Below, piece by piece: positions 42,756-51,838 of a stretch of 64,000 nt of DNA. Every line of letters starts with the position of its first letter. Positions within the stretch are counted from its first letter, which is position 1. A program made the translations under genes and the position numbers. Origin of the DNA: Brucella anthropi ATCC 49188 (GTDB taxonomy: Bacteria > Pseudomonadota > Alphaproteobacteria > Rhizobiales > Rhizobiaceae); assembly GCF_000017405.1 (NCBI RefSeq), contig NC_009668.1, forward strand, positions 956,001 to 1,020,000, in the 5' to 3' direction. Below the pieces are notes generated by a model. It made no database searches and was not told where the DNA came from. It saw only the letters and a list, made by a program, of their open reading frames with translations.

Positions 42756-42770
42756 TGACATCAACAGTCA
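42756..42770. promoter_or_regulatory. Iron-responsive operator (TGA-N9-TCA) between hemP and bhuA
   Basis: TGACATCAACAGTCA is an exact TGA-N9-TCA match and overlaps a TTGACA -35 hexamer (42755-42760). It sits between the divergent hemP operon and bhuA, so a single RirA site may control both. Confidence 0.7.
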
Positions 42771-42952
42771 TGTTTATTAATCACTGCATTACTGGAATAA
42801 TCGAGTCAAGTTTAAATCTCGCTTTTTCCGCGCAAGCCCGGAAGAAATCCTCTTCCCAGCCAGCACGCGCCTTCTCCCGAGGGGGAAGTCATAAACAATT
42901 GAATTTTTTAATTTCTTCGTCACCCATCGGGTCGGCGAAGCGCGTCTGGGTC

Positions 42953-44980
42953 ATGAAGGAAACATTGGAAATGCGGGCGACTGGTGGGGTTCACAAACGG
43001 TCAATTCTGGCGAGCACGGGGCTTGCTGTCATTCTGGTGGCGATGACGTCACAAGCCTTTGCGCAGGAACAGAAAGCTTCTGAAGAAGAAGCTGGCGTCG
43101 CGTTGAAGACGATCACCATTCGCAGAGCGAACGACGCTCAGGCGCCGACTTCCGTTGCGGCACCGGTTGGCAGGGTTGACCGCGAAGAGATCAATCGTTT
43201 CGGCGGCGCGAAGCTCGACGACGTGTTGCGCGGCACCGCTGGCGTGTTTACCTTGCAGAATGCTTCCAATCCCGGCGTTGCGGTCAATATTCGTGGTTTT
43301 GAAGGCTCCGGCCGCGTCAACATGATGATCGACGGCGTACCGCAGAGCTACCGCAACACCGCGCACGATGCGCAGGGCTATGCCTATATCGACCCGAACC
43401 TGTTATCTGAAATCGACGTGGCGCGCGGCGCTGTGACGACCGAAGGCGGCACTGGCCTTGCAGGCAGCGTCAATTTCCGCACCCTCGGCGTCGATGATGT
43501 CATTCTGGATGGCAAGGACAAGGGCGTCCTCGGCCGCGCTTCCTGGGGTAGCAATGGAACCGGCTTCTCCGAAATGCTGGCCGGTGCCGCCCGCGTCAAT
43601 TCCATCGGGATTGTTGCGGCCATCAGCCGTCACGACTCCAACGATTACAAGAACGGCGACGGCGTGACCGTCGAGAAAACCGGCGAAGAACTGACTTCCG
43701 GCCTGTTCAAAGCTGAGTTCGGCCTTGGCGAAGACCAGAAGCTGACGCTTGGTGGCGTGCTCTACAACAACCACTACGGAACATATGCGAACGGCTACCG
43801 TCCGGGAACCTATACGATCTACGATATGTTCCTGCAGAACCGCACGTTCTTCGCACAGTACAACTACAATCCGTCCGACAACGATCTCATCGGCCTCGAC
43901 GTCAACCTCTACCACAACAGCACATTGCAGAACTGGGAAGACGGCAATGGCAGCTTCGTAGGACGGCAGGTTTCGACCGAAACCACCGGCATGACGGCCT
44001 CGAACACGTCGCGCTTCACCTTCGGCGAAGTGGCGGTCGCGTGGAAGAACGGCTTTGAAATCAACCGCGACACCGCTGGCGGCACCCAAACGGGCGTCAA
44101 TCCGACGGATGCCACATCCAATCGCGGCGCGGTTTTCTCGGAAGCGACCTGGAATTATCAGGCCCTGCAAGTCGTTACCGGCCTTCGTTACGATTATTTC
44201 AAGCTCGAAAGCGAAGACAGCTCGATCTCTAACAGCGATGGCGAATTCAGCCCCAAGGTCACCGTTGCCTATAACCTGACCGACTGGTTGCAGCCCTACA
44301 TCACCTATGCGCATTCCATGCGTTCGCCCAGCCTGCAGGAAACATTCCTCGGTGGCGTGGCGCATACCGGAACCGGCATGATGCACGGCAATCCCAACCT
44401 TCGTCCTGAAAAGCAGCGCGGCTGGGAATTCGGCGTCAATATCGCTCGCGATGGCATCCTGACTGCTGAAGACGGACTACGCCTCAAGGCTAATTACTAC
44501 ACGATGCGTGTTGAGGATTACATCACGGCTGCATCCGACTACAGCCAGTTCATCAATGTCGACGGCACTTCGACAGTGAAAGGCTTCGAACTCGACGCGC
44601 GTTATGATGCGGGCTTCGCGTTCGGTGGCATTGCTTATACGCATTCCACCTCTGAACTGCCTGAGCAGACAGCTGGCATGGGCGCAAACCAGTATTTGCC
44701 GGAAGATGTCGTAACGGTTACCGCCGGTGCGCGTTTCTTCGAGCGCAAGCTCGAAAGCGGTCTGCGCGTTCAGCACGTTTCGAGCGGCAAAAGCATCAGC
44801 GGAAACGACACCGATCCCTACACGCTGGTCGACGTCTTCGCGAAATACAAGTTCACCGAAACGGTCGATCTTTCGCTTCAGGTGCTGAACATCGCCGACA
44901 AGGAATATACCCCTGCCCTCAGCACTTATGGTTCTGGTCGCGGACGTACATTCCTCGTCTCGACACAGTTCCAGTTCTAA
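42953..44980 (+). CDS. bhuA: TonB-dependent heme/hemoglobin receptor BhuA (HmuR family)
   Basis: 675 residues from the ATG at 42953; an ATG at 42971 is also possible, and the much longer upstream frame overlaps hemP on the opposite strand. A signal sequence ending TSQAFAQEQ precedes a plug domain (GGAKLDDVLRGTAGVFTL, VNIRGFEGSGRVNMMIDGVPQ). The barrel has the heme-receptor motifs near FRAP/NPNL (SMRSPSLQETF and HGNPNLRPEKQRGWE) and ends with QFQF. Transports heme across the outer membrane; divergent from the inner-membrane heme ABC operon. Confidence 0.9.
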   Translation: MKETLEMRATGGVHKRSILASTGLAVILVAMTSQAFAQEQKASEEEAGVALKTITIRRANDAQAPTSVAAPVGRVDREEINRFGGAKLDDVLRGTAGVFTLQNASNPGVAVNIRGFEGSGRVNMMIDGVPQSYRNTAHDAQGYAYIDPNLLSEIDVARGAVTTEGGTGLAGSVNFRTLGVDDVILDGKDKGVLGRASWGSNGTGFSEMLAGAARVNSIGIVAAISRHDSNDYKNGDGVTVEKTGEELTSGLFKAEFGLGEDQKLTLGGVLYNNHYGTYANGYRPGTYTIYDMFLQNRTFFAQYNYNPSDNDLIGLDVNLYHNSTLQNWEDGNGSFVGRQVSTETTGMTASNTSRFTFGEVAVAWKNGFEINRDTAGGTQTGVNPTDATSNRGAVFSEATWNYQALQVVTGLRYDYFKLESEDSSISNSDGEFSPKVTVAYNLTDWLQPYITYAHSMRSPSLQETFLGGVAHTGTGMMHGNPNLRPEKQRGWEFGVNIARDGILTAEDGLRLKANYYTMRVEDYITAASDYSQFINVDGTSTVKGFELDARYDAGFAFGGIAYTHSTSELPEQTAGMGANQYLPEDVVTVTAGARFFERKLESGLRVQHVSSGKSISGNDTDPYTLVDVFAKYKFTETVDLSLQVLNIADKEYTPALSTYGSGRGRTFLVSTQFQF

Positions 44981-44986
44981 AACTTT

Positions 44987-45008
44987 GGGAGGCGTTCTCG
45001 CCTCCCGT
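44987..45008 (+). terminator. Hairpin after bhuA
   Basis: GGGAGGCG (44987-44994) and CGCCTCCC (44999-45006) form a perfect 8-bp stem with a TTCT loop. It is followed by only a weak T-run. Confidence 0.6.
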
Positions 45009-45159
45009 TCATGATCGTCACATCTTCGAAGACCGACCAACCTGACCGCGGCGGCCTTCTGATCCCGAGATGTGACGCGGCGGGTGCGGCCCCTACCGCT
45101 GCACTCGCCAAAAGTTATATAAAGTAGCCAATCCCAAACCTGATGGAAAAGGATCAGCA

Positions 45160-45474
45160 ATGTTCATAGCCATGAATCGCTTCAAGGTTCGCGTCGGCAG
45201 CGAAGCCGACTTCGAGACCGTATGGAAAAACCGCGACTCGAAACTGTCCGAACTTCCCGGTTTCGAGAGTTTTCACCTTCTCCGCGGTGCGACCAATGAA
45301 GAGGAAGGCTACACGCTTTATGCTTCGCACACGGTCTGGCGCAACCGCGATGATTTCGTCGCCTGGACGAAGTCCGAACAGTTTCGCGATGCGCATCGCA
45401 ATGCCGGAGACAACAAGCCGCTCTATCTGGGACCTCCGCAGTTTGAAGGCTTCAGCGCCGTTCTCGGCTCCTGA
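45160..45474 (+). CDS. bhuQ: IsdG-type heme oxygenase BhuQ/HmuQ
   Basis: 104 residues with the small ABM/IsdG fold: MFIAMNRFKVRVGSEADFE, PGFESFHLLRGAT, and TLYASHTVWRNRDDFVAWTKSE. The conserved Asn7, Trp and His residues of heme-degrading IsdG enzymes are represented. In Brucella BhuQ is an iron-responsive heme oxygenase. Located 180 bp after bhuA with its own weak promoter region (no exact TGA-N9-TCA was found upstream). Confidence 0.85.
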   Translation: MFIAMNRFKVRVGSEADFETVWKNRDSKLSELPGFESFHLLRGATNEEEGYTLYASHTVWRNRDDFVAWTKSEQFRDAHRNAGDNKPLYLGPPQFEGFSAVLGS

Positions 45475-45929
45475 CGCACGGTAGAAACGCCTATCCACAA
45501 GGTGCGGCGAAATAGCGCATAATGTCATAGCGGCGCCATTCGGAGGCCGCTATAACGATAGTAAAGCACCAATTATCTTTTAAAGATGGGTAGTTAACTC
45601 ATATTTAGAATGATTCTAACTTATTGATTTTTAGAACATTTCAAAAACATAAAAATTGACAGAACGGAGCCCTACCAGCCATAACCTGACTTAATTTGGT
45701 GGGTTTTATAAACGCCACTTAAGTAATGCCTTTAATGTTCGGGCCTTTAACCCTTGCAGTTGGAGGAACCATTGACCGGTTCAGTTCGGCCTTGCGCCAC
45801 GAGTGAAATAAAGCTGCCAGTTTTTCAGGTCAGCAACACAGTTGAAGTAAAGAGTGAGCCGGTAAAGTCTCTCCAGTCGACGCTTTTTGCGTCTGATTTC
45901 TGCTTTTCGGGCATGGGAGATACTTCCTC
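45475..45929. other. Long leader/intergenic region of bfd-bfr
   Basis: 455 bp without a credible gene; a 60-codon frame at 45754-45936 has no family resemblance and a TTG start. The Irr-type box (45605-45619) and a TTGACA hexamer (45656-45661) indicate that transcription starts near 45690, leaving a leader of about 240 nt. Confidence 0.5.
45605..45619. promoter_or_regulatory. Irr-type box (ICE-like palindrome) upstream of bfd-bfr
   Basis: TTAGAAT-G-ATTCTAA is a perfect 15-bp palindrome, matching the Irr control element pattern as remembered. It lies 36 bp upstream of TTGACA. Confidence 0.7.
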
Positions 45930-46241
45930 ATGCTAGTCTGCAGCTGTAACGTTATTACCGATAAAGACATTGAAGCCGTTGTTATTGAGCTTCTCGATCA
46001 GGATTGCTGGCAACTTATCGTTCCTGGCACCGTCTATAATGTCATGTCCAAACGCGGCCGTTGCTGTGGCTGCTTCCCAAACGTCGTGGAAACGATCATA
46101 AGGGTGACTGAAGAGTATCATCTTCGTCATAACCAAATGGACGAAAACGTGGTCCAGTTCATGGATCGTGTACGTTCTCTACGCGACAAATTCGGGAGTT
46201 CATGGAATGAAAGGCGAACCAAAGGTCATCGAGCGGCTTAA
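45930..46241 (+). CDS. bfd: Bacterioferritin-associated ferredoxin (Bfd)
   Basis: 103 residues. [2Fe-2S] ligands are visible as Cys4-x-Cys6 near the N-terminus and Cys45-Cys46-x-Cys48, with the CxxC pair being 45/48. E. coli Bfd is 64 residues; here a C-terminal extension of about 40 charged residues ([14 protein letters not shown]...) follows the cluster domain. Bfd donates electrons to bacterioferritin to release stored iron. The stop lies inside the bfr coding sequence (35-bp overlap), so the two are translationally coupled. Confidence 0.88.
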   Translation: MLVCSCNVITDKDIEAVVIELLDQDCWQLIVPGTVYNVMSKRGRCCGCFPNVVETIIRVTEEYHLRHNQMDENVVQFMDRVRSLRDKFGSSWNERRTKGHRAA

Positions 46242-46692
46242 CGAGGCATTGTTCCTCGAGCTTGGCGCTGTAAACCAGTACTGGCTTCACTACCGCCTCC
46301 TCAACGACTGGGGCTTCACGCGTCTTGCCAAGAAGGAACGTGAAGAATCCATCGAAGAAATGCATCACGCAGACAAGCTGATTGACCGCATTATCTTCCT
46401 CGAAGGTCACCCGAACCTGCAGACCGTAGCTCCGCTGCGCATCGGCCAGAACGTCAAGGAAGTTCTGGAAGCCGACCTTGCAGGTGAGTACGACGCACGC
46501 GCTTCCTACAAGAAGTCCCGCGAAATCTGCGACGAACTCGGCGACTATGTTTCCAAGCAGCTTTTCGATGAGCTTCTGGCGGACGAGGAAGGTCATATCG
46601 ACTTCCTCGAAACCCAGCTCGACCTCCTCGCCAAGATCGGCGAAGAGCGTTATGGCCAGCTCAATGCGGCCCCAGCCGATCAGGCTGAGTAA
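46207..46692 (+). CDS. bfr: Bacterioferritin (Bfr)
   Basis: 161 residues from the ATG at 46207, preceded by GGGAG. All ferroxidase ligands are in the expected places: Glu18, Glu51, His54, Glu94, Glu127 and His130. The heme ligand Met52 is also kept. Forms the 24-subunit iron-storage cage in the cytoplasm. Overlaps bfd by 35 bp and shares an upstream Irr-type box, so storage is likely derepressed when iron is plentiful. Confidence 0.93.
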   Translation: MKGEPKVIERLNEALFLELGAVNQYWLHYRLLNDWGFTRLAKKEREESIEEMHHADKLIDRIIFLEGHPNLQTVAPLRIGQNVKEVLEADLAGEYDARASYKKSREICDELGDYVSKQLFDELLADEEGHIDFLETQLDLLAKIGEERYGQLNAAPADQAE

Positions 46693-46714
46693 GCCAAATC
46701 CGCTTTGCGAATGG

Positions 46715-46746
46715 AAGCCGGGGCTTTGCGCTCCGGCTTTTTTTAT
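46715..46746 (+). terminator. Terminator of bfd-bfr
   Basis: AAGCCGG (46715-46721) and CCGGCTT (46733-46739) with an 11-nt loop, followed by TTTTTT. Confidence 0.85.
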
Positions 46747-46820
46747 CATCTCAACTTTACCGTTGCCCCTTTATCGTGATATTGCGCGCGCAATTTCCGA
46801 TATTTTGCAAGGTTCTCCCA

Positions 46821-48134
46821 ATGAGCGCACCGCGCGTCAGTTTCGTTTCTCTTGGCTGCCCGAAGGCGCTTGTCGATTCCGAACGCATCATCACCAGCCT
46901 TCGCTCCGAGGGCTATGAAATCTCCCGCAAGCATGACGGTGCCGATCTGGTGATCGTCAATACCTGCGGCTTTCTTGATTCCGCACGCGATGAATCGCTG
47001 GATGCCATTGGCCTTGCTCTCAACGAGAACGGCAAGGTCATCGTAACCGGCTGCCTTGGCGCAGAACCCGATGTCATCCGTGAGCGGCATCCGAACGTGC
47101 TGGCCATCACCGGTCCGCAGGCTTATGAAAGCGTGATGAGCGCGGTGCATGAAGCCGTCCCTCCCGCGCACGATCCATTTGTGGACCTGGTGCCGCCACA
47201 GGGTGTGAAGCTGACCCCGCGCCATTATGCCTACCTCAAAATCTCCGAAGGCTGCTCAAACCGCTGCTCCTTCTGCATCATTCCGGCGCTGCGCGGCGAT
47301 CTGGTATCACGCCCGATCGATTCTGTGCTGCGTGAAGCGGAGAAGCTGGTCAATGCAGGCGTGAAGGAAATCCTCGTCATCTCGCAGGATACGAGCGCCT
47401 ATGGCCTCGACATCAAGTATCAGGAAGCCATGTGGCAGGACCGCACGGTTCGCACCAAATTCCTCGACCTCTCACGTGAACTGGGCGATATGGGCGTGTG
47501 GGTGCGTATGCACTACGTATACCCTTACCCGCATGTCGATGAAGTCATTCCGCTGATGGCTGAAGGCAAGATTCTGCCTTATCTGGATATTCCTTTCCAG
47601 CACGCCTCCCCGGCGGTTCTGAAGAACATGCGCCGTCCGGCACATCAGGAAAAGACCTCGCGCCGCATTCAGGCCTGGCGTGAGACCTGCCCGGATCTGG
47701 CCGTGCGTTCCACCTTTATCGTCGGCTATCCCGGCGAAACGGAAGAAGATTTCGAAATACTTCTCGACTGGCTCGATGAAGCCAAGATCGAACGCGCCGG
47801 CTGCTTCAAATATGAACCGGTCAAGGGCGCAAAAGCCAATGACCTCGGTCTTGAGCAGGTGCCGGAAGAAATCAAGGAAGCCCGCTGGCATCGTTTCATG
47901 GCCAAGCAGCAGCAGATTTCGACCAATCTCCTCAAGAAGAAAGTTGGCAAGCGCCTGCCGGTCATCATTGATGAAGCAAACGGCACAATCGGCAAAGGCC
48001 GTACGCGCTACGACGCTCCGGAAATCGACGGCAGCGTTCACATCCAGTCGCGCCGCCCGCTACGCGTCGGCGACATCGTAACGGTGAAGATCGAGGCGAG
48101 CGACGCTTACGATCTGCATGGTATCGCGGTCTGA
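46821..48134 (+). CDS. rimO: Ribosomal protein S12 methylthiotransferase RimO
   Basis: 437 residues from the ATG at 46821 (AAGG RBS). The N-terminal MTTase domain starts [16 protein letters not shown] with the first cluster cysteines, the radical-SAM motif is CSNRCSFC, and the C-terminal TRAM region ends [15 protein letters not shown]. RimO adds a methylthio group to Asp88 of ribosomal protein S12 (uS12). Its stop overlaps the next start by one base (TGATG). Confidence 0.93.
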   Translation: MSAPRVSFVSLGCPKALVDSERIITSLRSEGYEISRKHDGADLVIVNTCGFLDSARDESLDAIGLALNENGKVIVTGCLGAEPDVIRERHPNVLAITGPQAYESVMSAVHEAVPPAHDPFVDLVPPQGVKLTPRHYAYLKISEGCSNRCSFCIIPALRGDLVSRPIDSVLREAEKLVNAGVKEILVISQDTSAYGLDIKYQEAMWQDRTVRTKFLDLSRELGDMGVWVRMHYVYPYPHVDEVIPLMAEGKILPYLDIPFQHASPAVLKNMRRPAHQEKTSRRIQAWRETCPDLAVRSTFIVGYPGETEEDFEILLDWLDEAKIERAGCFKYEPVKGAKANDLGLEQVPEEIKEARWHRFMAKQQQISTNLLKKKVGKRLPVIIDEANGTIGKGRTRYDAPEIDGSVHIQSRRPLRVGDIVTVKIEASDAYDLHGIAV

Positions 48135-48601
48135 TGGCGGCGGAAGCTGCCATAGCGATCAGAAAAGCCGCCGCGGCTGACGTGGCGGCAATTGTCGCCA
48201 TGCTCGCCGATGACGCGCTCGGCGCACAGCGCGAAGATGCGAGCCTCCCCTTGCGAGATTCCTATCGCAGCGCCTTTGCGGCAATCGATTCCGATCCCAA
48301 TCAGCTCCTGGCTGTCGTTGAACATGATGGCGAGGTCATTGGTTGCATGCAAATCAGCTTTATACCCGGCCTGTCGCGGATGGGCATGTGGCGCGGACAG
48401 ATCGAAAGCGTGCGGATTGCGAGCCATATTCGTGGCGGCGGAGTAGGCCGTCAGATGATCGTTTGGGCAATCGAGCAATGCCGTGAACGCGGCTGCGGCC
48501 TTGTGCAACTGACAACCGATAAGTCGCGTTCCGACGCGCTGCGTTTTTATCAGTCGCTCGGCTTCACCGATAGTCATGAAGGTCTTAAGCTATCGCTTTA
48601 A
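48134..48601 (+). CDS. GNAT-family N-acetyltransferase
   Basis: 155 residues. GNAT motifs: AIRKAAAADVAAIVAML (N-terminal strand-helix), a QISFIPGLSRMGMWRGQIESVRIA segment, and the acetyl-CoA loop RGGGVGRQM near residue 100, followed by QLTTDKSRSDALRFYQSLGF. A small-molecule or protein acetylase; substrate unknown. Coupled to rimO by a one-base overlap. Confidence 0.88.
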   Translation: MAAEAAIAIRKAAAADVAAIVAMLADDALGAQREDASLPLRDSYRSAFAAIDSDPNQLLAVVEHDGEVIGCMQISFIPGLSRMGMWRGQIESVRIASHIRGGGVGRQMIVWAIEQCRERGCGLVQLTTDKSRSDALRFYQSLGFTDSHEGLKLSL

Positions 48602-48633
48602 CAAATAGCTTTAATATTTTGTAAGAAAATAAA

Positions 48634-48658
48634 AAGGGCGCTTTGAGCGCCCTTCTTT
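48634..48658. terminator. Bidirectional terminator, GNAT / BMP operon
   Basis: AAGGGCGC (48634-48641) and GCGCCCTT (48647-48654) form a perfect 8-bp stem with a TTTGA loop, flanked by an A-run and CTTT. Confidence 0.8.
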
Positions 48659-48676
48659 GTTTCTGTATGGAACCGC

Positions 48677-49744
48677 TTACTGCGGCAGCTTGTCGTCCAC
48701 GCCAGCGACGTAGAAATTGAGGCCAAGCAAGGTCTTGTCGTCAGCCTGCTCGCCTTCTTTCAGCCAGACGGAACCGTCCTGCTTCGTGATCGGACCAGTG
48801 AAAGGCTTCAGTTCGCCCGACTTGATCTTGGCTTCGGTTTCTTCGGCCAATTTCTTCACATCGTCCGGCATGTTGGTATAAGGCGCCATCTTCACGAGGC
48901 CTTCCTTCATGCCCCACCAGATGTTTTGGCTCTTCCACGAACCGTCGAGAGCAGCCTTGGCGCGGTCGATGTAGTAAGGGCCCCACTCGTCCACGACAGC
49001 GGTAAGCTGCGTGTCAGGCGCAAACTTGATCATGTCCGAAGCCTGACCGAAAGCCTTGATGCCGCGATCATGGGCCACCTGAATCGCTGCAGTGGAATCG
49101 GTGTGCTGGGTGATGATGTCTACACCCTGGTCGATCAGCGCCTTGGCCGCATCAGCTTCCTTGCCCGGATCGAACCACGAATTGACCCAGATCACCTTGA
49201 CCTTGAAGTCGGGATTAACCGACTGCGCGCCGAGCATGAACGCATTGATGCCCTGAACGACTTCCGGCACCGGTACGGAGGCGATGTAACCGGCAACACC
49301 CTTGGTCGACATCTTGGCGGCGATCACGCCCTGCACATAACGGCCTTCATAGAAGCGCGCATTATAGGCAGACATGTTGTCGGCAGTCTTGTAGCCGGTC
49401 GCATGTTCGAACTTCACGTCCGGGAATTTCTTGGCAACCTTGAGGGTCGGGTCCATATAGCCGAACGACGTCGTGAAGATCAGCTTGTTGCCAGCACGCG
49501 CCAGACGTTCGATGGAACGTTCAGCATCGGCACCTTCCGGAACGCTTTCCAGAAAGGTGGTTTCGATCTTGTCGCCAAGTGCCTCGACCAGCTCCTTGCG
49601 GGCCTGATCGTGCTGATAGGTCCAGCCAAAATCGCCCGGAGGTCCGATATAGATGAAACCGATCTTCAGTTTTTCTTCTGCATGCGCCGCGCCACCGAGC
49701 ATAAAGCTCGCCGCAGTGGCAATCGCCATAAGCGTCTTTTTCAT
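48677..49744 (-). CDS. BMP-family ABC transporter substrate-binding protein
   Basis: 355 residues. Signal peptide ends GGAAHAEEK with no lipobox cysteine, so it should be a free periplasmic protein rather than a lipoprotein. Family landmarks: FIYIGPPGDFGWTYQHDQARKELVEAL, FTTSFGYMDPTLKVAKKFPDVKFEHATGY. BMP/PnrA proteins bind nucleosides. Last gene of the operon that runs ATPase, permease, permease, SBP on the minus strand. Confidence 0.9.
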   Translation of the reverse strand: MKKTLMAIATAASFMLGGAAHAEEKLKIGFIYIGPPGDFGWTYQHDQARKELVEALGDKIETTFLESVPEGADAERSIERLARAGNKLIFTTSFGYMDPTLKVAKKFPDVKFEHATGYKTADNMSAYNARFYEGRYVQGVIAAKMSTKGVAGYIASVPVPEVVQGINAFMLGAQSVNPDFKVKVIWVNSWFDPGKEADAAKALIDQGVDIITQHTDSTAAIQVAHDRGIKAFGQASDMIKFAPDTQLTAVVDEWGPYYIDRAKAALDGSWKSQNIWWGMKEGLVKMAPYTNMPDDVKKLAEETEAKIKSGELKPFTGPITKQDGSVWLKEGEQADDKTLLGLNFYVAGVDDKLPQ

Positions 49745-49827
49745 GTTCCCTGCACTCCTTGTTTTTTACCCACTAACCACAACGAAAACCCTTGGGACGG
49801 TTTACGTCTACCCCTCAGCCGTTCGTT

Positions 49828-50748
49828 CTACCGGTCTGGCACGAACGGCTTGCCGAGCGAAGCCGGCGTATTCATCATCGTCAGGCGCTTGTTGCGCGAT
49901 ATGATGACCAGCACCACAATCGTCGCGAGATAAGGCAGCGCAGACAGAAACTGCGATGGCAGGCCAAAGCCCAGCGCCTGCGCGTGAAGCTGACCGATGG
50001 TCACCGCACCGAACAAGTAAGCGCCGATCAATACGCGCCATGGCCGCCACGATGCGAACACGACAAGCGCAAGTGCGATCCAGCCACGACCGGCCGTCAT
50101 GTTTTCCACCCATTGCGGCACGTAGACGAGTGACAATTGCGCGCCTGCAAGACCGGCACAAGCACCGCCGAACAAAACCGCCAGAAAGCGCGTGCGCACC
50201 ACATGCACGCCGAGCGCATGGGCCGAGCCATGGCTGTCGCCGATGGCGCGCAATGTAAGCCCTGCACGCGTGCGGAACAGAAACCATGCCACACCGATAA
50301 CCAGCAGGATCGAAAGATAGAAGATCGGATCCTGACCGAAGAAGAACCGCCCGACAAGCGGCAGATCGGTCAGATAGGGAATATGGATGGCTTCAAGCCG
50401 GACACCTGGAAGCCCGACAAAGCTTTCGCCGAGCAAGGCCGATGCTCCAACGCCAAGAATCGTCAGCGCCAGCCCGGTTGCGACCTGATTGGTGACGAGT
50501 ATGAGCGTCAGAAAGCCAAAAATAGCGGAGAAAAGCGCACCGACCAGAACGGCGGCAAACAAGCCTAACCAGGCCGAGCCGGTCATTTGTGCAATGGCGA
50601 AGCCGGACACGGCCCCCATCAGCATCATGCCCTCGACACCAAGATTGAGCACGCCGGAACGTTCAACAACCAGTTCGCCGATGGCAGCGATCAGGAGCGG
50701 TGTCGCTGCCGTTGCAATTGTGAGAAGAATAGCCTGCGTCAAATCCAT
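49828..50748 (-). CDS. BMP/nucleoside-type ABC permease (second)
   Basis: 306 residues with about eight helices. The pattern [28 protein letters not shown] is the hallmark of the BPD_transp_2 permeases of nucleoside and BMP importers (NupQ/YufQ-like). Pairs with the permease at 50753. Starts 5 bp after the stop of that gene. Confidence 0.9.
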   Translation of the reverse strand: MDLTQAILLTIATAATPLLIAAIGELVVERSGVLNLGVEGMMLMGAVSGFAIAQMTGSAWLGLFAAVLVGALFSAIFGFLTLILVTNQVATGLALTILGVGASALLGESFVGLPGVRLEAIHIPYLTDLPLVGRFFFGQDPIFYLSILLVIGVAWFLFRTRAGLTLRAIGDSHGSAHALGVHVVRTRFLAVLFGGACAGLAGAQLSLVYVPQWVENMTAGRGWIALALVVFASWRPWRVLIGAYLFGAVTIGQLHAQALGFGLPSQFLSALPYLATIVVLVIISRNKRLTMMNTPASLGKPFVPDR

Positions 50749-50752
50749 GGGA

Positions 50753-51838
50753 TCAGGCCTTTCCCGCGTGGCGACCGGATATGAAGCGAATGCGATAAAG
50801 GATGAGTGTATCGCAAGCGAGAACGAAGAATAGGATCATGCCCTGAAACACGCGCGCAGATTTTTCGGAGATGCCGATAGCCACCTGTGCAGCTTCGCCT
50901 CCAAGATAGGAAAGCGCCAACACCAGACCGGCTGCTATTGCTCCCAGCGGATTGAGGCGTCCCAGAAACGCGACGATGATCGCCGTAAAACCGTAGCCCG
51001 GAGATATGACCGGACGAAGCTGGCCGATGGCACCGGAGGTTTCCGCGATGCCTGCGAGACCGGCAAGGGCACCGGAAATCGCAAAGACGAAGAACACCAT
51101 CTTGCCCGCGCTGAAACCCGCGAAACGCCCGGCTCTCGGACTTTGGCCGATCACCTTGACCTCGAAACCCTTCAGCGTGTGCTTGAGCAGGAGCCAGACG
51201 ACAACCGCTGCAACGAGCGCAAAGATGAAGCCCCAATGCGCGCGGCCCGATGCGCTCCAGATTTCCGGCAGAATGGCGCTATCGTTGAACTGACGGGTTT
51301 CCGGGAAATTATATCCTTCCGGGTTGCGCCATGGCCCGCGCACGAGCCAGTCGAGGAACAGCTGCGCGACATAGACAAGCATAAGGCTGGTCAGGATTTC
51401 ATTGGTATTGAAGCGCACTTTCAGCAAAGCGGGAATGGATGCATAGGCCGCGCCGCCTGCCATCCCCATCAGCATCATCAGGGGCAAAACCACCCAAGAC
51501 TGCAGTTCAGGGAACATAACGGGCAAGATCGATCCCGCTATGGCACCGGCGATGAACTGCCCCTCGGCACCGATATTCCAGTTGTTGGACAGAAAGCAGA
51601 CGCAGAGGCCGACCGCGATCAGGATCAGCGGCGCAGCCTTCACGAGCAATTCATGCCAAGACCAGATGTCGAACAAAGGCTCGACAAAGAAGACATAAAG
51701 CGCATGTAACGGATCCTTGCCCATCAGCGCAAAAGCAAGTCCGCCGAAAATCAGTGTCAACGACAGTGCCAGCAAGGGTGACAAAGCACTGAAAAGTCTC
51801 GACGGCTGCGGGCGTTTGACGAGTTCAATCCGCATCAT
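50753..51838 (-). CDS. BMP/nucleoside-type ABC permease (first)
   Basis: 361 residues with about ten helices. Landmark: NWNIGAEGQFIAGAIAGSILP, the equivalent of NLGVEG in its partner. The start overlaps the stop of the ATPase gene as ATGA, so translation is coupled. Forms the heterodimeric membrane channel with the product at 49828. Confidence 0.9.
   Translation of the reverse strand: MMRIELVKRPQPSRLFSALSPLLALSLTLIFGGLAFALMGKDPLHALYVFFVEPLFDIWSWHELLVKAAPLILIAVGLCVCFLSNNWNIGAEGQFIAGAIAGSILPVMFPELQSWVVLPLMMLMGMAGGAAYASIPALLKVRFNTNEILTSLMLVYVAQLFLDWLVRGPWRNPEGYNFPETRQFNDSAILPEIWSASGRAHWGFIFALVAAVVVWLLLKHTLKGFEVKVIGQSPRAGRFAGFSAGKMVFFVFAISGALAGLAGIAETSGAIGQLRPVISPGYGFTAIIVAFLGRLNPLGAIAAGLVLALSYLGGEAAQVAIGISEKSARVFQGMILFFVLACDTLILYRIRFISGRHAGKA

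Noticed and set aside
42596..42952. A longer N-terminus for the BhuA receptor
   Set aside because: That extension overlaps hemP on the other strand and the IRO operator, and the signal peptide begins near 42953-42971.
45754..45936. A 60-codon plus-strand frame before bfd
   Set aside because: TTG start, no RBS spacing, no family resemblance; the stretch is better explained as an iron-regulated leader.
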